The notes under the pieces: generated by a model | Databases searched by the model: none | Seen by the model: only the letters and a program-made list of their open reading frames with translations | Told to the model about the DNA's origin: nothing | Origin: Pseudopedobacter sp045629485 | Lineage (GTDB): Bacteria > Bacteroidota > Bacteroidia > Sphingobacteriales > Sphingobacteriaceae | Length of the DNA: 24,113 nucleotides | Direction: 5' to 3' | Assembly: GCA_045629485.1 (NCBI GenBank) | Contig: JAZQRF010000108.1 | Coordinates: 1 to 24,113, forward strand | Part shown: one piece after another, positions 18,401 through 24,113 of the stretch | Layout: each line of letters opens with the position of its first letter | Numbering within the stretch: the first letter of the stretch is position 1 | Program-made: the position numbers and the translations under genes

Positions 18401-18576
18401 GCTTTTACAGAAACACTTACACCCGGTAAAGGCTGCTTTTGGCTATCGGTTACTTTTCCTTTAATTTCAATAGATGTCTGATAAGCTGATACAGGCTCTA
18501 CATTTACCGTAAAGAGTAAAAGTAGAAAGATGCCCATCAGCTCTTTGAATGGTAATTGGAATAATTTGGTTGTCAT
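15439..18576 (-). CDS. susC: SusC/RagA-family TonB-dependent outer-membrane transporter
   Basis: 1045 residues. The signal sequence at about 1-32 (LMGIFLLLLFTV) is followed by a carboxypeptidase-D-regulatory-like domain (IKGKVTDSQKQPLPGVSVSV, about 38-108), the SusC hallmark INALDEIVVVGYGTQRRGDL (112-131), a plug with NINIRGANSINAG and PLYVIDG (about 176-197) and ESIEVLKDASSTAIYGARGA (226-245), then a long TonB-dependent barrel ending VIMIGLNVKL. An acidic loop KDLDGDGEVDNVNDRT recalls metal-binding loops seen in this family. Known: it imports oligosaccharides into the periplasm using TonB energy with its SusD partner. There is no N-terminal secretin/TonB (STN) signalling domain, so it is probably not coupled to an anti-sigma factor. 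It is 37 bp from the GH110 gene upstream and 2 bp from susD downstream. Confidence 0.97.
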   Translation of the reverse strand: MTTKLFQLPFKELMGIFLLLLFTVNVEPVSAYQTSIEIKGKVTDSQKQPLPGVSVSVKAAKIATITDKDGNYAIRVPNQEAVLVYSFMSFVTVEKKVSNQRAIDIIMADSKINALDEIVVVGYGTQRRGDLTGAVSSIKAEELTQTKSISFLEAMQGKLAGVQISTSSGEPGAALNINIRGANSINAGTTPLYVIDGVQIDANESESASFSSQMNPLSTINPADIESIEVLKDASSTAIYGARGANGVVMITTKGGSGQSSLDLDVYSGFSTANKKFNLIGGQDYAEYRFIVDPNTSWGVDTDGNGTRDRALDVSGLKSHDWQDEVLRTGFVQNYNISYSNSTAKSNYAVSAGYLEQEGLLLNNSYQRLSTNFKVSHKATNKIRIGGTINAAYVLNSGVGSSGGQTMNFDGVIQNMSMFRPIMLEESGLGISDEETQSRSTPLDFVNFSQKSSPFTRLVANTFGEYTLKPGLTLRLSGGGVMTNSKNGEFYPSTTFWGFSRNGMAALRTSNTLNYFQSHTLNYNKVLKKKHRINALLGFETNTYIMEGFSMRAEGFNNQSINAIDNIQQAQVYTQIPTTEKTERTRLSGFGRLNYSYNSKYLFTATLRQDGSSVFGENNKFSLFPSGAFAWNASNEKFLRSQTWLSNLKLRTSFGVTGNDRIPPYQALATGSLVHYSGLQAADMGIAITSMSNPDLKWETTYQYDAGIDLSILKNRIDFTLDIYRKQTKDMLLYAEVPGQSGFARQYRNIGRVDNNGVEFSIRASPIRKKDFSWDVNFNITANRNKVMSLGGESFLAIRMSSQIADVGRVIVGEPLGTAYGYVYNGIYQLDDFVNPSSGDYTLKDGVAKRTGVAVRPGDFKFKDLDGDGEVDNVNDRTVISDSNPKHFGGLTNTFRYKNFDFSTLLQWSYGNDVLNLGRYRLEGYMSSNMDRDFWEGRWTPENPTNQYPRINSTGRFENSSYYVEDGSYLRVRNMVLGYNFKEALSKRLGLKNLRVYLAADNILTFTKYRGYDPEVTSYIPLLSGVDNISYPRPRVIMIGLNVKL

Positions 18577-18613
18577 TGTGCCCTAATTGGTTAATATTAA
18601 TTTTGTTTAATTA

Positions 18614-20338
18614 TTAATGATCTATTTTTACATCATCGCTGTTTTTCACTAAGAAAGGTTTCGAATCAGAAAAATCATTCTTATAATCCGTGGTTTTAAC
18701 CAGCTTATTTTTATCGAAAGTAAAACCCCGGACAGAGTATATATTCGCTATTCTGGGATCAAAAAACTTAATCAGGTTGTTTCTAATTACTATTCCCTGA
18801 TTGTACCTGCTCTTTCCCCTCTCTTCTTCGGCTATACCAGATCCCACCTGAAACAGCGCATTTCCCCATACTCCATAATTACAATTGTCAAAGGTATTTC
18901 CGGTAATCAATACCTCTCTTACCCCGGCTTGCTCATACCAAAACCTTGCGTCTCCCTCAAAAAGAACAGCAGCGCCAGGTGTATGGAAATAATTACTTTC
19001 TATAAGCGTCTTTCCTCGCGAACCCAATAATATCCCTCTTGCCCTGTTATTTCTTATGGTACATTGTCTTATAAATACTTCCGGATATTGTAACGCTGCC
19101 ACTGCATCTTTAGCCATTAATCTATCTGGTAAAGGTTGTTCTAAAATGATACGTACATATTCTTTATTAAGAACTTCGATATTTTTGACTTTCCCAACAG
19201 AATAGGTATTCAGGGTCTTACTTTGCACAAACTCTATTGAATCTCCTGCTTTGAATAATTCCTGACCGTATTGCTGTTTATGTACTAATCTGGCTAAAAA
19301 GCTGGTTTCGTCTACCTTCTCCATAACACTTGCATAAATACCATGTATATTGGTTGCATCATCTTTCTGATTCTCGAACAAACTGTTTTCAATGGTGATA
19401 TATCCGGTACAGTTAACAAAATGTGTTGCATCTGCTGTTGTACTTATTATTCTGTCCTTTGAGGGTGTTACGCTTATCTGATTCAATCTTATATCAGCAC
19501 ACATTTGGGCAATCACCCCCATCCCTCCGGCATGATATATTTTAACATTTTCTACAAGAATTTTTTCACTATGCGATAAGGTTATCGCAGGGCAAAGCCT
19601 ACCTGAAGGAGCAAACGTCATTACATTACCCTCAACAGCATTAATCCCTTTTACAAATAATCTTACTTTTTTATCACCAAGATCCTTTACTTTAATGTAT
19701 GGACCGGTATAGTAATCCCCCGCTTTAAAGGCTGTTTCCCTTTTATTACTATCAAATTCCAATAAGCTTTTATAAGGGTATTGTATACCCGACTTATCGA
19801 AAAAAAACAGAAGGTCTTTCTCTACCTTATAGGGAAATTGTTCCGAAAAGCTAACCTCTATACTATCTTTATACACTTTCTCTATCTTTCCTTCACTATG
19901 GAAAGCTCTATCCCAATCTATCTGGAAATTTTTGAAAGATATATTAGATGAATTTATTGCTATAAACGGGCAAACGTATCCATGAAAAATAAAATCTGAC
20001 CCTTGTCCATCTATTTCAAAATCTTTAAAATCTATTAACGAAAAAATAATGCGTTTTAATCCTTCATCATTATTACTGATAAACATATACTTTTCAAAAG
20101 CTTTATCTGGATAGAAATGATACTCCCCTTTAGGAAAAATAAGCCTGGAAGCTTTTAAATTCTTACAATCTGAAAGTGCTTTGCTAACTGCTGCTGTAGC
20201 ATCTCCATTTTCTACATGTTCCGTTAAATAATCTGCCATATTTATAACAGGCCGATTATTTGCTTTGACTATTACAGAGAATAATACAATCGCAACAAAC
20301 AGACTAATTTGCTTTATTCTTATTAACATAGGAATCAT
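18614..20338 (-). CDS. Glycoside hydrolase family 110 (alpha-1,3-galactosidase type)
   Basis: 574 residues, within the GH110 range. A signal anchor or peptide at about 5-26 (IKQISLFVAIVLFSVIVKAN) is followed by a right-handed beta-helix. GH110 motifs are visible: ADATHFVNC (302-310), NQKDDATNIHG (323-333, acidic pair Asp326-Asp327), NNRARGILLGSRGK (430-443) and LFEGDARFWYEQAGVREVLI (459-478). Known: GH110 enzymes hydrolyse terminal alpha-1,3-linked galactose with inversion, as in the blood-group-B and linear alpha-Gal types. Inferred: it trims alpha-galactose from imported fragments in the periplasm; branched versus linear preference cannot be told. The ATG at 20338 lies 2 bp after the stop of the T9SS protein gene, so translational coupling is likely; a second ATG three codons in (20329) is an alternative start. 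The stop is 37 bp before susC. Confidence 0.9.
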   Translation of the reverse strand: MIPMLIRIKQISLFVAIVLFSVIVKANNRPVINMADYLTEHVENGDATAAVSKALSDCKNLKASRLIFPKGEYHFYPDKAFEKYMFISNNDEGLKRIIFSLIDFKDFEIDGQGSDFIFHGYVCPFIAINSSNISFKNFQIDWDRAFHSEGKIEKVYKDSIEVSFSEQFPYKVEKDLLFFFDKSGIQYPYKSLLEFDSNKRETAFKAGDYYTGPYIKVKDLGDKKVRLFVKGINAVEGNVMTFAPSGRLCPAITLSHSEKILVENVKIYHAGGMGVIAQMCADIRLNQISVTPSKDRIISTTADATHFVNCTGYITIENSLFENQKDDATNIHGIYASVMEKVDETSFLARLVHKQQYGQELFKAGDSIEFVQSKTLNTYSVGKVKNIEVLNKEYVRIILEQPLPDRLMAKDAVAALQYPEVFIRQCTIRNNRARGILLGSRGKTLIESNYFHTPGAAVLFEGDARFWYEQAGVREVLITGNTFDNCNYGVWGNALFQVGSGIAEEERGKSRYNQGIVIRNNLIKFFDPRIANIYSVRGFTFDKNKLVKTTDYKNDFSDSKPFLVKNSDDVKIDH

Positions 20339-20340
20339 TT

Positions 20341-20743
20341 TTACAGTATTAACTTTTGTGAAACAGCCTCCTTAGAATTACTAAAGACCACTATGTATAT
20401 ACCCGAATGATAACCGCTTCCCAACAGATGGTCCTGATATCCGGATACCAAATCCAAACTCTCCTCATATAACCGCTTGCCTGATATATCGTATACACTC
20501 AACTTGCCCGGGCCAGCTATTGAAGAATACAGCCTTGCCCTTAATATTCCTTCTGTTGCATATACTTGTAATTCTGTCGGTTTCTCGCCTTGTTTTACTA
20601 CAATAACATCTGTTTCACTATATGCACCATCTGTATCCACCTGCCTTAAACGGTAATAGTTATTCCCTGCCAGTGGTATCTTATCCTCGTAACTGTACTG
20701 ATGTCTAGAATTGCTGTTCCCTGCTCCTTTTACTTCGCCTATC
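20341..20743 (-). repeat. FN3-like/T9SS tail cassette, copy 1
   Basis: This 403-bp segment, encoding the end of the FN3-like domain and the sorting domain of the three-part protein, aligns without gaps to 23711-24113 at a constant offset of 3370 bp. By eye the 3' part (20341-20644) is about 80% identical, while 20645-20743 is completely identical to the other copy. The abrupt change suggests recombination or gene conversion between tails. Confidence 0.85.
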
Positions 20744-23568
20744 TTATTGAAATTATCGCCGCTATGGGAACGTAAAATCTCAAAGTGCGAGTTCCGCTGT
20801 TCTGAATAGGTCTCCCATTCTAATAATACCTTATCTTTTCCTATCTTTCCATTAAACTGGCCCATACTTACCGGAAGTACATCTGTGCCTGGTGTAAAGG
20901 CTATACCTCTGAATACCGTATTGCTTCCCGCAGTAGACAAACCCGTTACTGTTGTACTGCTGAACGAAGCATTATGTCCTCCGGAATCAGCAATAGTGAA
21001 AAGTTGAAAGGTATTGCTCCCTATGTTCCTTGTTCCGTAAAGCACCATGCTACTCCCTACTTTTCTTCCTGTAAGTCCCATGTAACTACCCGTCACTGTT
21101 CCATTATGAACCCAGGTAGACGTAGTCCCATCTAAAGAATATTTTAGCAATCCTCTGGTGGCATCGGCTACATACAGTACATCTACTCCTGGTATAGTGG
21201 TATTCTGGTCTGCAAAAACGTATTGGAATGGATTATCCGGGTTGGCTGTAGGATAACCCGGTAAGCTTGTGATCGTCTGGCCTGTTGTGACTGGAATTCC
21301 AGTCCCTACTTTACCCATACGGTAGGCACCTATGGAAGAGGCGTACAGCTGGCCGTTGTAAATGGAAAGTACTCTTCCTGTGGTTGAGGTTAGTGTTGTA
21401 TTTGTGGTGCCTGCACCGGTACTGTTATAGGTAGTATGAACAATTCCGCTACCCCCGCCTGTTACCCAAAGGTTGTCTCCACTTACTGCCGCGGATCTGG
21501 CCACTACTCCACTGAACATGTTATTGATAAACTTTGTTGTATTTACTGATTTGTCGGCTGTCAGTACTCCTATCACTCGGTTTACAGCTGCGCTTGTCGC
21601 TCCGGAAGGGCTTAAAGTCCCTGGGTCGCAGTCATATCCAAACAAGGCTACCTTATCTCCATCAGGAGACAAGGAAATGTAACCCTCGTCTGTCTTGTCT
21701 CCCGAAAGGGTTAACCGTTTCTGCACTCCATCTACAGAGGTTCGCAAAGGAATACTCTGAACAAATGTTCCATCTGTTTTATACTCGTCAAAAAATACTG
21801 GTGCCGACGTAGACCCCAATGCTGATACACCATCTCCTACTCGCACTAATATCAGGTTGTCAGCTGTAAAGTGATTAGGTGCAGCATAAGTATTGTTTTT
21901 CTCCCATATCGGCTCCGTAAATATAACCCCATAATTCGCTCCATGCCCTCTAGTGTTAGTAGGGTCTGGTATTACCTGGTTATTATCATAATTTAATTGA
22001 CTTACCGATGTAAAAACCAATCCAGGGTACGGGCTTTCACTAATCACATTATCTTTAACTATGATATTGCTAAATGCCCCAGCTGTCGGTGGAATCTCAT
22101 TTAAAAAATTTGCATAAAATACAGATAGACTTCCCGGAGCCATAGCACTGTTTGTTCTTTCGAACATACAATTGGTAATTACATTTCCTTTTACTTCTAT
22201 ACTATCGGAAAAGCCTCCACCCATCCATCGTATTTCCGGAGCGACTAAGATTCCATTCATTGCACAATTACTGATTTCATTATCAATTACAACACCATGG
22301 CTTCCCTTTATCAGTATTCCGCGTGAACGTGTAGATTTTACTTTGTTATTACGTATTTCAAATCCCTTCCCCATATAATTTTGATTATATACTATGTCAC
22401 CTACAGCAATATTTTCTGGTAAATCTTCTACCGAAATACGTATTCCTGTTGTATAACTATTTGGAGATAATAAATTAGGACATTTCTCCTGGATGAAGTT
22501 AGCTTCTTCTGTTCCCGGTGTGAATTTCACTAAAGACAATATTTTCATAGTCCCGGCCTTGATACCATTATATAATACATGCTGTAACGTATCTTGATTA
22601 TAAAATGCCGGATTTGCATCGGCACTTAAAACATATATTCTTTTCTCTATAGAATCTATTTTACATATAGGAAATGAACGCCCGGCAATGACAATACAAT
22701 CATCTCCGTTATACCCTACTTCACAGTTTTCTATTGTTGGCCCTATTTTGGATAAACTACTATGAATACCATCTGCATTTCCAGAACGCAAGCGGGGACT
22801 TATACCCGCCGGTGATTCTCCCTTTGCTACCTTACAACGATTATAATGAGTGGCGCTACATTCTCTCTCATAAAAGGAGAAAGTATTGGAACCAAACACT
22901 GTAATATCCTCTAGCAACATATCCTCACATTTGTCCAAATGTATAGTATGAGGAATAATACTGGATTTATTTGCCTTAACATCTAAAGTCACCAAATCTC
23001 CCAGCTCCTCATTGCCTGTCCAAATCCCATTTTTTACCAACCTAAACTTTCTGTCTCCTAAGTCATTTATTGCAGTGTAATTTCCTGTATAACTGGTAAT
23101 GGAGTTTCTTTTTAACTCTCGAGTTACAGGGTCATAAAAGTTCACCTTACTGGTTGTTATATTTTCTATTGGATAACCATCATCAATCTCAACTTCAAAC
23201 CAACTACTATTAGAGGCCTTCGCAATGATCTTTCCTTGTGTAAAACATAGCGGATCATAATCAATCGACAAATCCTTTACTGTGACCCTTTTACAATTCG
23301 AGAAACGAAATGCTTGCTCTTGCGAATTACAAATAATTCTGGCCCCGTTACCCCTGATCTCTACATCTTCCAAATCAGCAAAATGATAAAATCTATGAGC
23401 GGCGTTATTCAGTAAATATGTCCCTGGAGGTATTTCAATTACACTTTGCCCTATTTGTGCATCCAGAATAGGTTTTAAATCTGTTAACGCTTGTGCATTA
23501 GCTTTACCCAGTAACATACTTAGTAAGTAAAACCCATAAAGGCTAAAAAAAATCCTCTTATTCTTCAT
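20341..23568 (-). CDS. Three-part T9SS-secreted protein: GH110-like beta-helix, propeller-like domain, FN3-like/sorting tail
   Basis: 1075 residues from the ATG at 23568; the frame opens six codons earlier (23586), but MKNKRIFFSLYGFYLLSMLL then GKANAQ is the better signal peptide. Domain 1 (about 28-560) is a right-handed beta-helix with NADGIH (264-269), NGDDCI (287-292), TRSRGILIKGS (413-423) and VAPEIRWMGGG, a close homologue of the 12029-13717 protein. Domain 2 (about 565-900) is rich in Gly, Ser and Thr with blade-like repeats (LSPDGDKVALFGYD, NLWVTGGGSG, VLYVADATRGLLKYSLDG), resembling a beta-propeller. Domain 3 (about 899-990) is FN3-like (LPVSMGQFNGKIGKDKVLLE, NNYYRLRQVDTDG). The last ~80 residues are a type A T9SS sorting domain (KLSVYDISGKRLYEESL, GIYIVVFSN, QKLIL). 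Inferred: surface-attached or released, giving first attack on, or binding to, the extracellular glycan. The propeller ligand is unknown. Confidence 0.85.
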   Translation of the reverse strand: MKNKRIFFSLYGFYLLSMLLGKANAQALTDLKPILDAQIGQSVIEIPPGTYLLNNAAHRFYHFADLEDVEIRGNGARIICNSQEQAFRFSNCKRVTVKDLSIDYDPLCFTQGKIIAKASNSSWFEVEIDDGYPIENITTSKVNFYDPVTRELKRNSITSYTGNYTAINDLGDRKFRLVKNGIWTGNEELGDLVTLDVKANKSSIIPHTIHLDKCEDMLLEDITVFGSNTFSFYERECSATHYNRCKVAKGESPAGISPRLRSGNADGIHSSLSKIGPTIENCEVGYNGDDCIVIAGRSFPICKIDSIEKRIYVLSADANPAFYNQDTLQHVLYNGIKAGTMKILSLVKFTPGTEEANFIQEKCPNLLSPNSYTTGIRISVEDLPENIAVGDIVYNQNYMGKGFEIRNNKVKSTRSRGILIKGSHGVVIDNEISNCAMNGILVAPEIRWMGGGFSDSIEVKGNVITNCMFERTNSAMAPGSLSVFYANFLNEIPPTAGAFSNIIVKDNVISESPYPGLVFTSVSQLNYDNNQVIPDPTNTRGHGANYGVIFTEPIWEKNNTYAAPNHFTADNLILVRVGDGVSALGSTSAPVFFDEYKTDGTFVQSIPLRTSVDGVQKRLTLSGDKTDEGYISLSPDGDKVALFGYDCDPGTLSPSGATSAAVNRVIGVLTADKSVNTTKFINNMFSGVVARSAAVSGDNLWVTGGGSGIVHTTYNSTGAGTTNTTLTSTTGRVLSIYNGQLYASSIGAYRMGKVGTGIPVTTGQTITSLPGYPTANPDNPFQYVFADQNTTIPGVDVLYVADATRGLLKYSLDGTTSTWVHNGTVTGSYMGLTGRKVGSSMVLYGTRNIGSNTFQLFTIADSGGHNASFSSTTVTGLSTAGSNTVFRGIAFTPGTDVLPVSMGQFNGKIGKDKVLLEWETYSEQRNSHFEILRSHSGDNFNKIGEVKGAGNSNSRHQYSYEDKIPLAGNNYYRLRQVDTDGAYSETDVIVVKQGEKPTELQVYATEGILRARLYSSIAGPGKLSVYDISGKRLYEESLDLVSGYQDHLLGSGYHSGIYIVVFSNSKEAVSQKLIL

Positions 23569-23621
23569 CTTGTTATTGTATTGCATTAAATAAGACTACA
23601 AAAAGCTTAACTCAAACCTTT

Positions 23622-23628
23622 CCTCCTT
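23622..23628 (-). other. Shine-Dalgarno-like AAGGAGG in an untranslated leader
   Basis: The minus strand carries AAGGAGG about 54 bases before the ATG at 23568, within the 142-bp gap after the upstream T9SS gene. No start codon with a usable frame follows at normal spacing (a TTG is followed by one codon and a stop). It is probably fortuitous or a remnant. The rest of this gap (23569-23710) shows no hairpin terminator and no good promoter match. Confidence 0.3.
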
Positions 23629-23710
23629 AATTTATTCTAAGAAAGGCAACTTTTACAGAGACACTAATTTCTATCAGATATTTATTATACCTCTTAACAT
23701 AAAATCACTT

Positions 23711-24113
23711 TTATAGTATCAACTTCTGTGAAATAGTTTCCTGTGAATTACTAAAAACAACTATGTATATACCCGAATAAAAACTATTCCCCAGTGCATG
23801 TTCCTGAAAGCCTGATACCAAATCCAAACTCTCCTCGTATAACCGCTTACCTGACATATCATATACGCTCAGCTTACCAGGGCCAGCTACTGAAGAGGAG
23901 AGCCTTACCCGTAAAACACCCTCAGATGCATAAACCTGTAGCTCTGTCGGTTTCTCACCTTGCTTCACTACAATAACATCTGTCTCGCTGTAGCCCCCGT
24001 CTGTATCTACCTGTCTTAAACGGTAATAGTTATTCCCTGCCAGTGGTATCTTATCCTCGTAACTGTACTGATGTCTAGAATTGCTGTTCCCTGCTCCTTT
24101 TACTTCGCCTATC
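23711..24113 (-). CDS. C-terminal end of a second T9SS-secreted protein (FN3-like and sorting domain), partial
   Basis: About 134 codons are visible, ending in a TAA at 23711-23713; the frame stays open to the right edge, so the gene begins outside the window. The product shows the end of an FN3-like domain (NNYYRLRQVDTDGGYSETDV) followed by a type A T9SS sorting domain (GKLSVYDMSGKRLYEESLDL, GIYIVVFSN, SQKLIL). A methionine at 23968 lies inside this domain and is not a start. Known: this tail directs export by the type IX system, after which it is cleaved and the cargo is anchored or released. The catalytic or binding part is not seen, but the same tail on the neighbouring gene suggests a second surface enzyme or binding protein of the same locus. 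It lies 142 bp upstream of the three-part protein gene. Confidence 0.88.
   Translation of the reverse strand, partial: IGEVKGAGNSNSRHQYSYEDKIPLAGNNYYRLRQVDTDGGYSETDVIVVKQGEKPTELQVYASEGVLRVRLSSSVAGPGKLSVYDMSGKRLYEESLDLVSGFQEHALGNSFYSGIYIVVFSNSQETISQKLIL
23711..24113 (-). repeat. FN3-like/T9SS tail cassette, copy 2
   Basis: Counterpart of 20341-20743. Bases 24015-24113 are identical to 20645-20743 and the identity reaches the window edge, so the true shared tract is longer than 99 bp or stops just outside. The remaining 304 bp differ at many positions, mostly without changing the sorting motif. Confidence 0.85.

Noticed and set aside
23711..23968. A separate small 85-codon gene at the right edge
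   Set aside because: The reading frame continues upstream without a stop to the edge and encodes the rest of the FN3-like domain, so the methionine is internal and the gene is partial.
1..24113. Insertion sequences, CRISPR arrays, tRNA or rRNA genes
   Set aside because: No transposase, spaced short repeats or RNA-gene signatures were seen on either strand; the only long repeat is the T9SS tail cassette.

Overview
This window reads as one long polysaccharide utilization locus (PUL) of a Bacteroidota bacterium, most likely a Sphingobacteriaceae-type (Pedobacter-like) organism. The evidence is an adjacent SusC/SusD pair, Bacteroidota-restricted type IX secretion (T9SS) C-terminal sorting domains, AT-rich DNA, weak Shine-Dalgarno signals and a possible Bacteroidota-type promoter. 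The genus is inference. No rRNA, marker gene or host context is present.

Every supported gene lies on the minus strand, so transcription runs from the right edge to the left. In that order: the 3' end of a gene with an FN3-like/T9SS tail (23711 to the edge); a three-part secreted protein of beta-helix, propeller-like and T9SS tail modules (20341-23568); a GH110-type alpha-galactosidase (18614-20338); SusC (15439-18576); SusD (13787-15436); a stand-alone beta-helix protein homologous to the three-part one (12029-13717); a GH97 with the retaining-type Asp (10067-11974); a large helical-toroid protein (7430-10051); an SGNH esterase (5979-7379); a second, related helical-toroid protein (3019-5877); a cytoplasmic FAD-dependent oxidoreductase (705-2981); and the N-terminal half of an ExuT/ACS-type MFS permease (1-687). 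Gaps run from 2 to 142 bp once starts are adjusted. There is no gene-free stretch above 300 bp and no credible plus-strand gene. Most of the set looks like one operon. One candidate internal promoter/operator lies before the second toroid gene.

Inferred workflow: the T9SS protein acts at the cell surface; SusC/SusD bind and import oligosaccharides; the Sec-exported hydrolases (GH110, GH110-like helix, GH97, two toroid enzymes, esterase) work in the periplasm or on the outer membrane; the MFS permease carries a sugar or sugar acid across the inner membrane; the FAD enzyme oxidises a product in the cytoplasm. GH110 plus a retaining-type GH97 point to alpha-linked galactose or a related sugar. 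The ExuT-like permease hints at a uronic acid, and the esterase at O-acylation. No sulfatase is seen.

The most novel parts are the pair of GH110-like but divergent beta-helix proteins sent through two export routes, the pair of related helical-toroid proteins that I cannot place in a known family, and a repeated T9SS tail cassette with a stretch of at least 99 identical bases.
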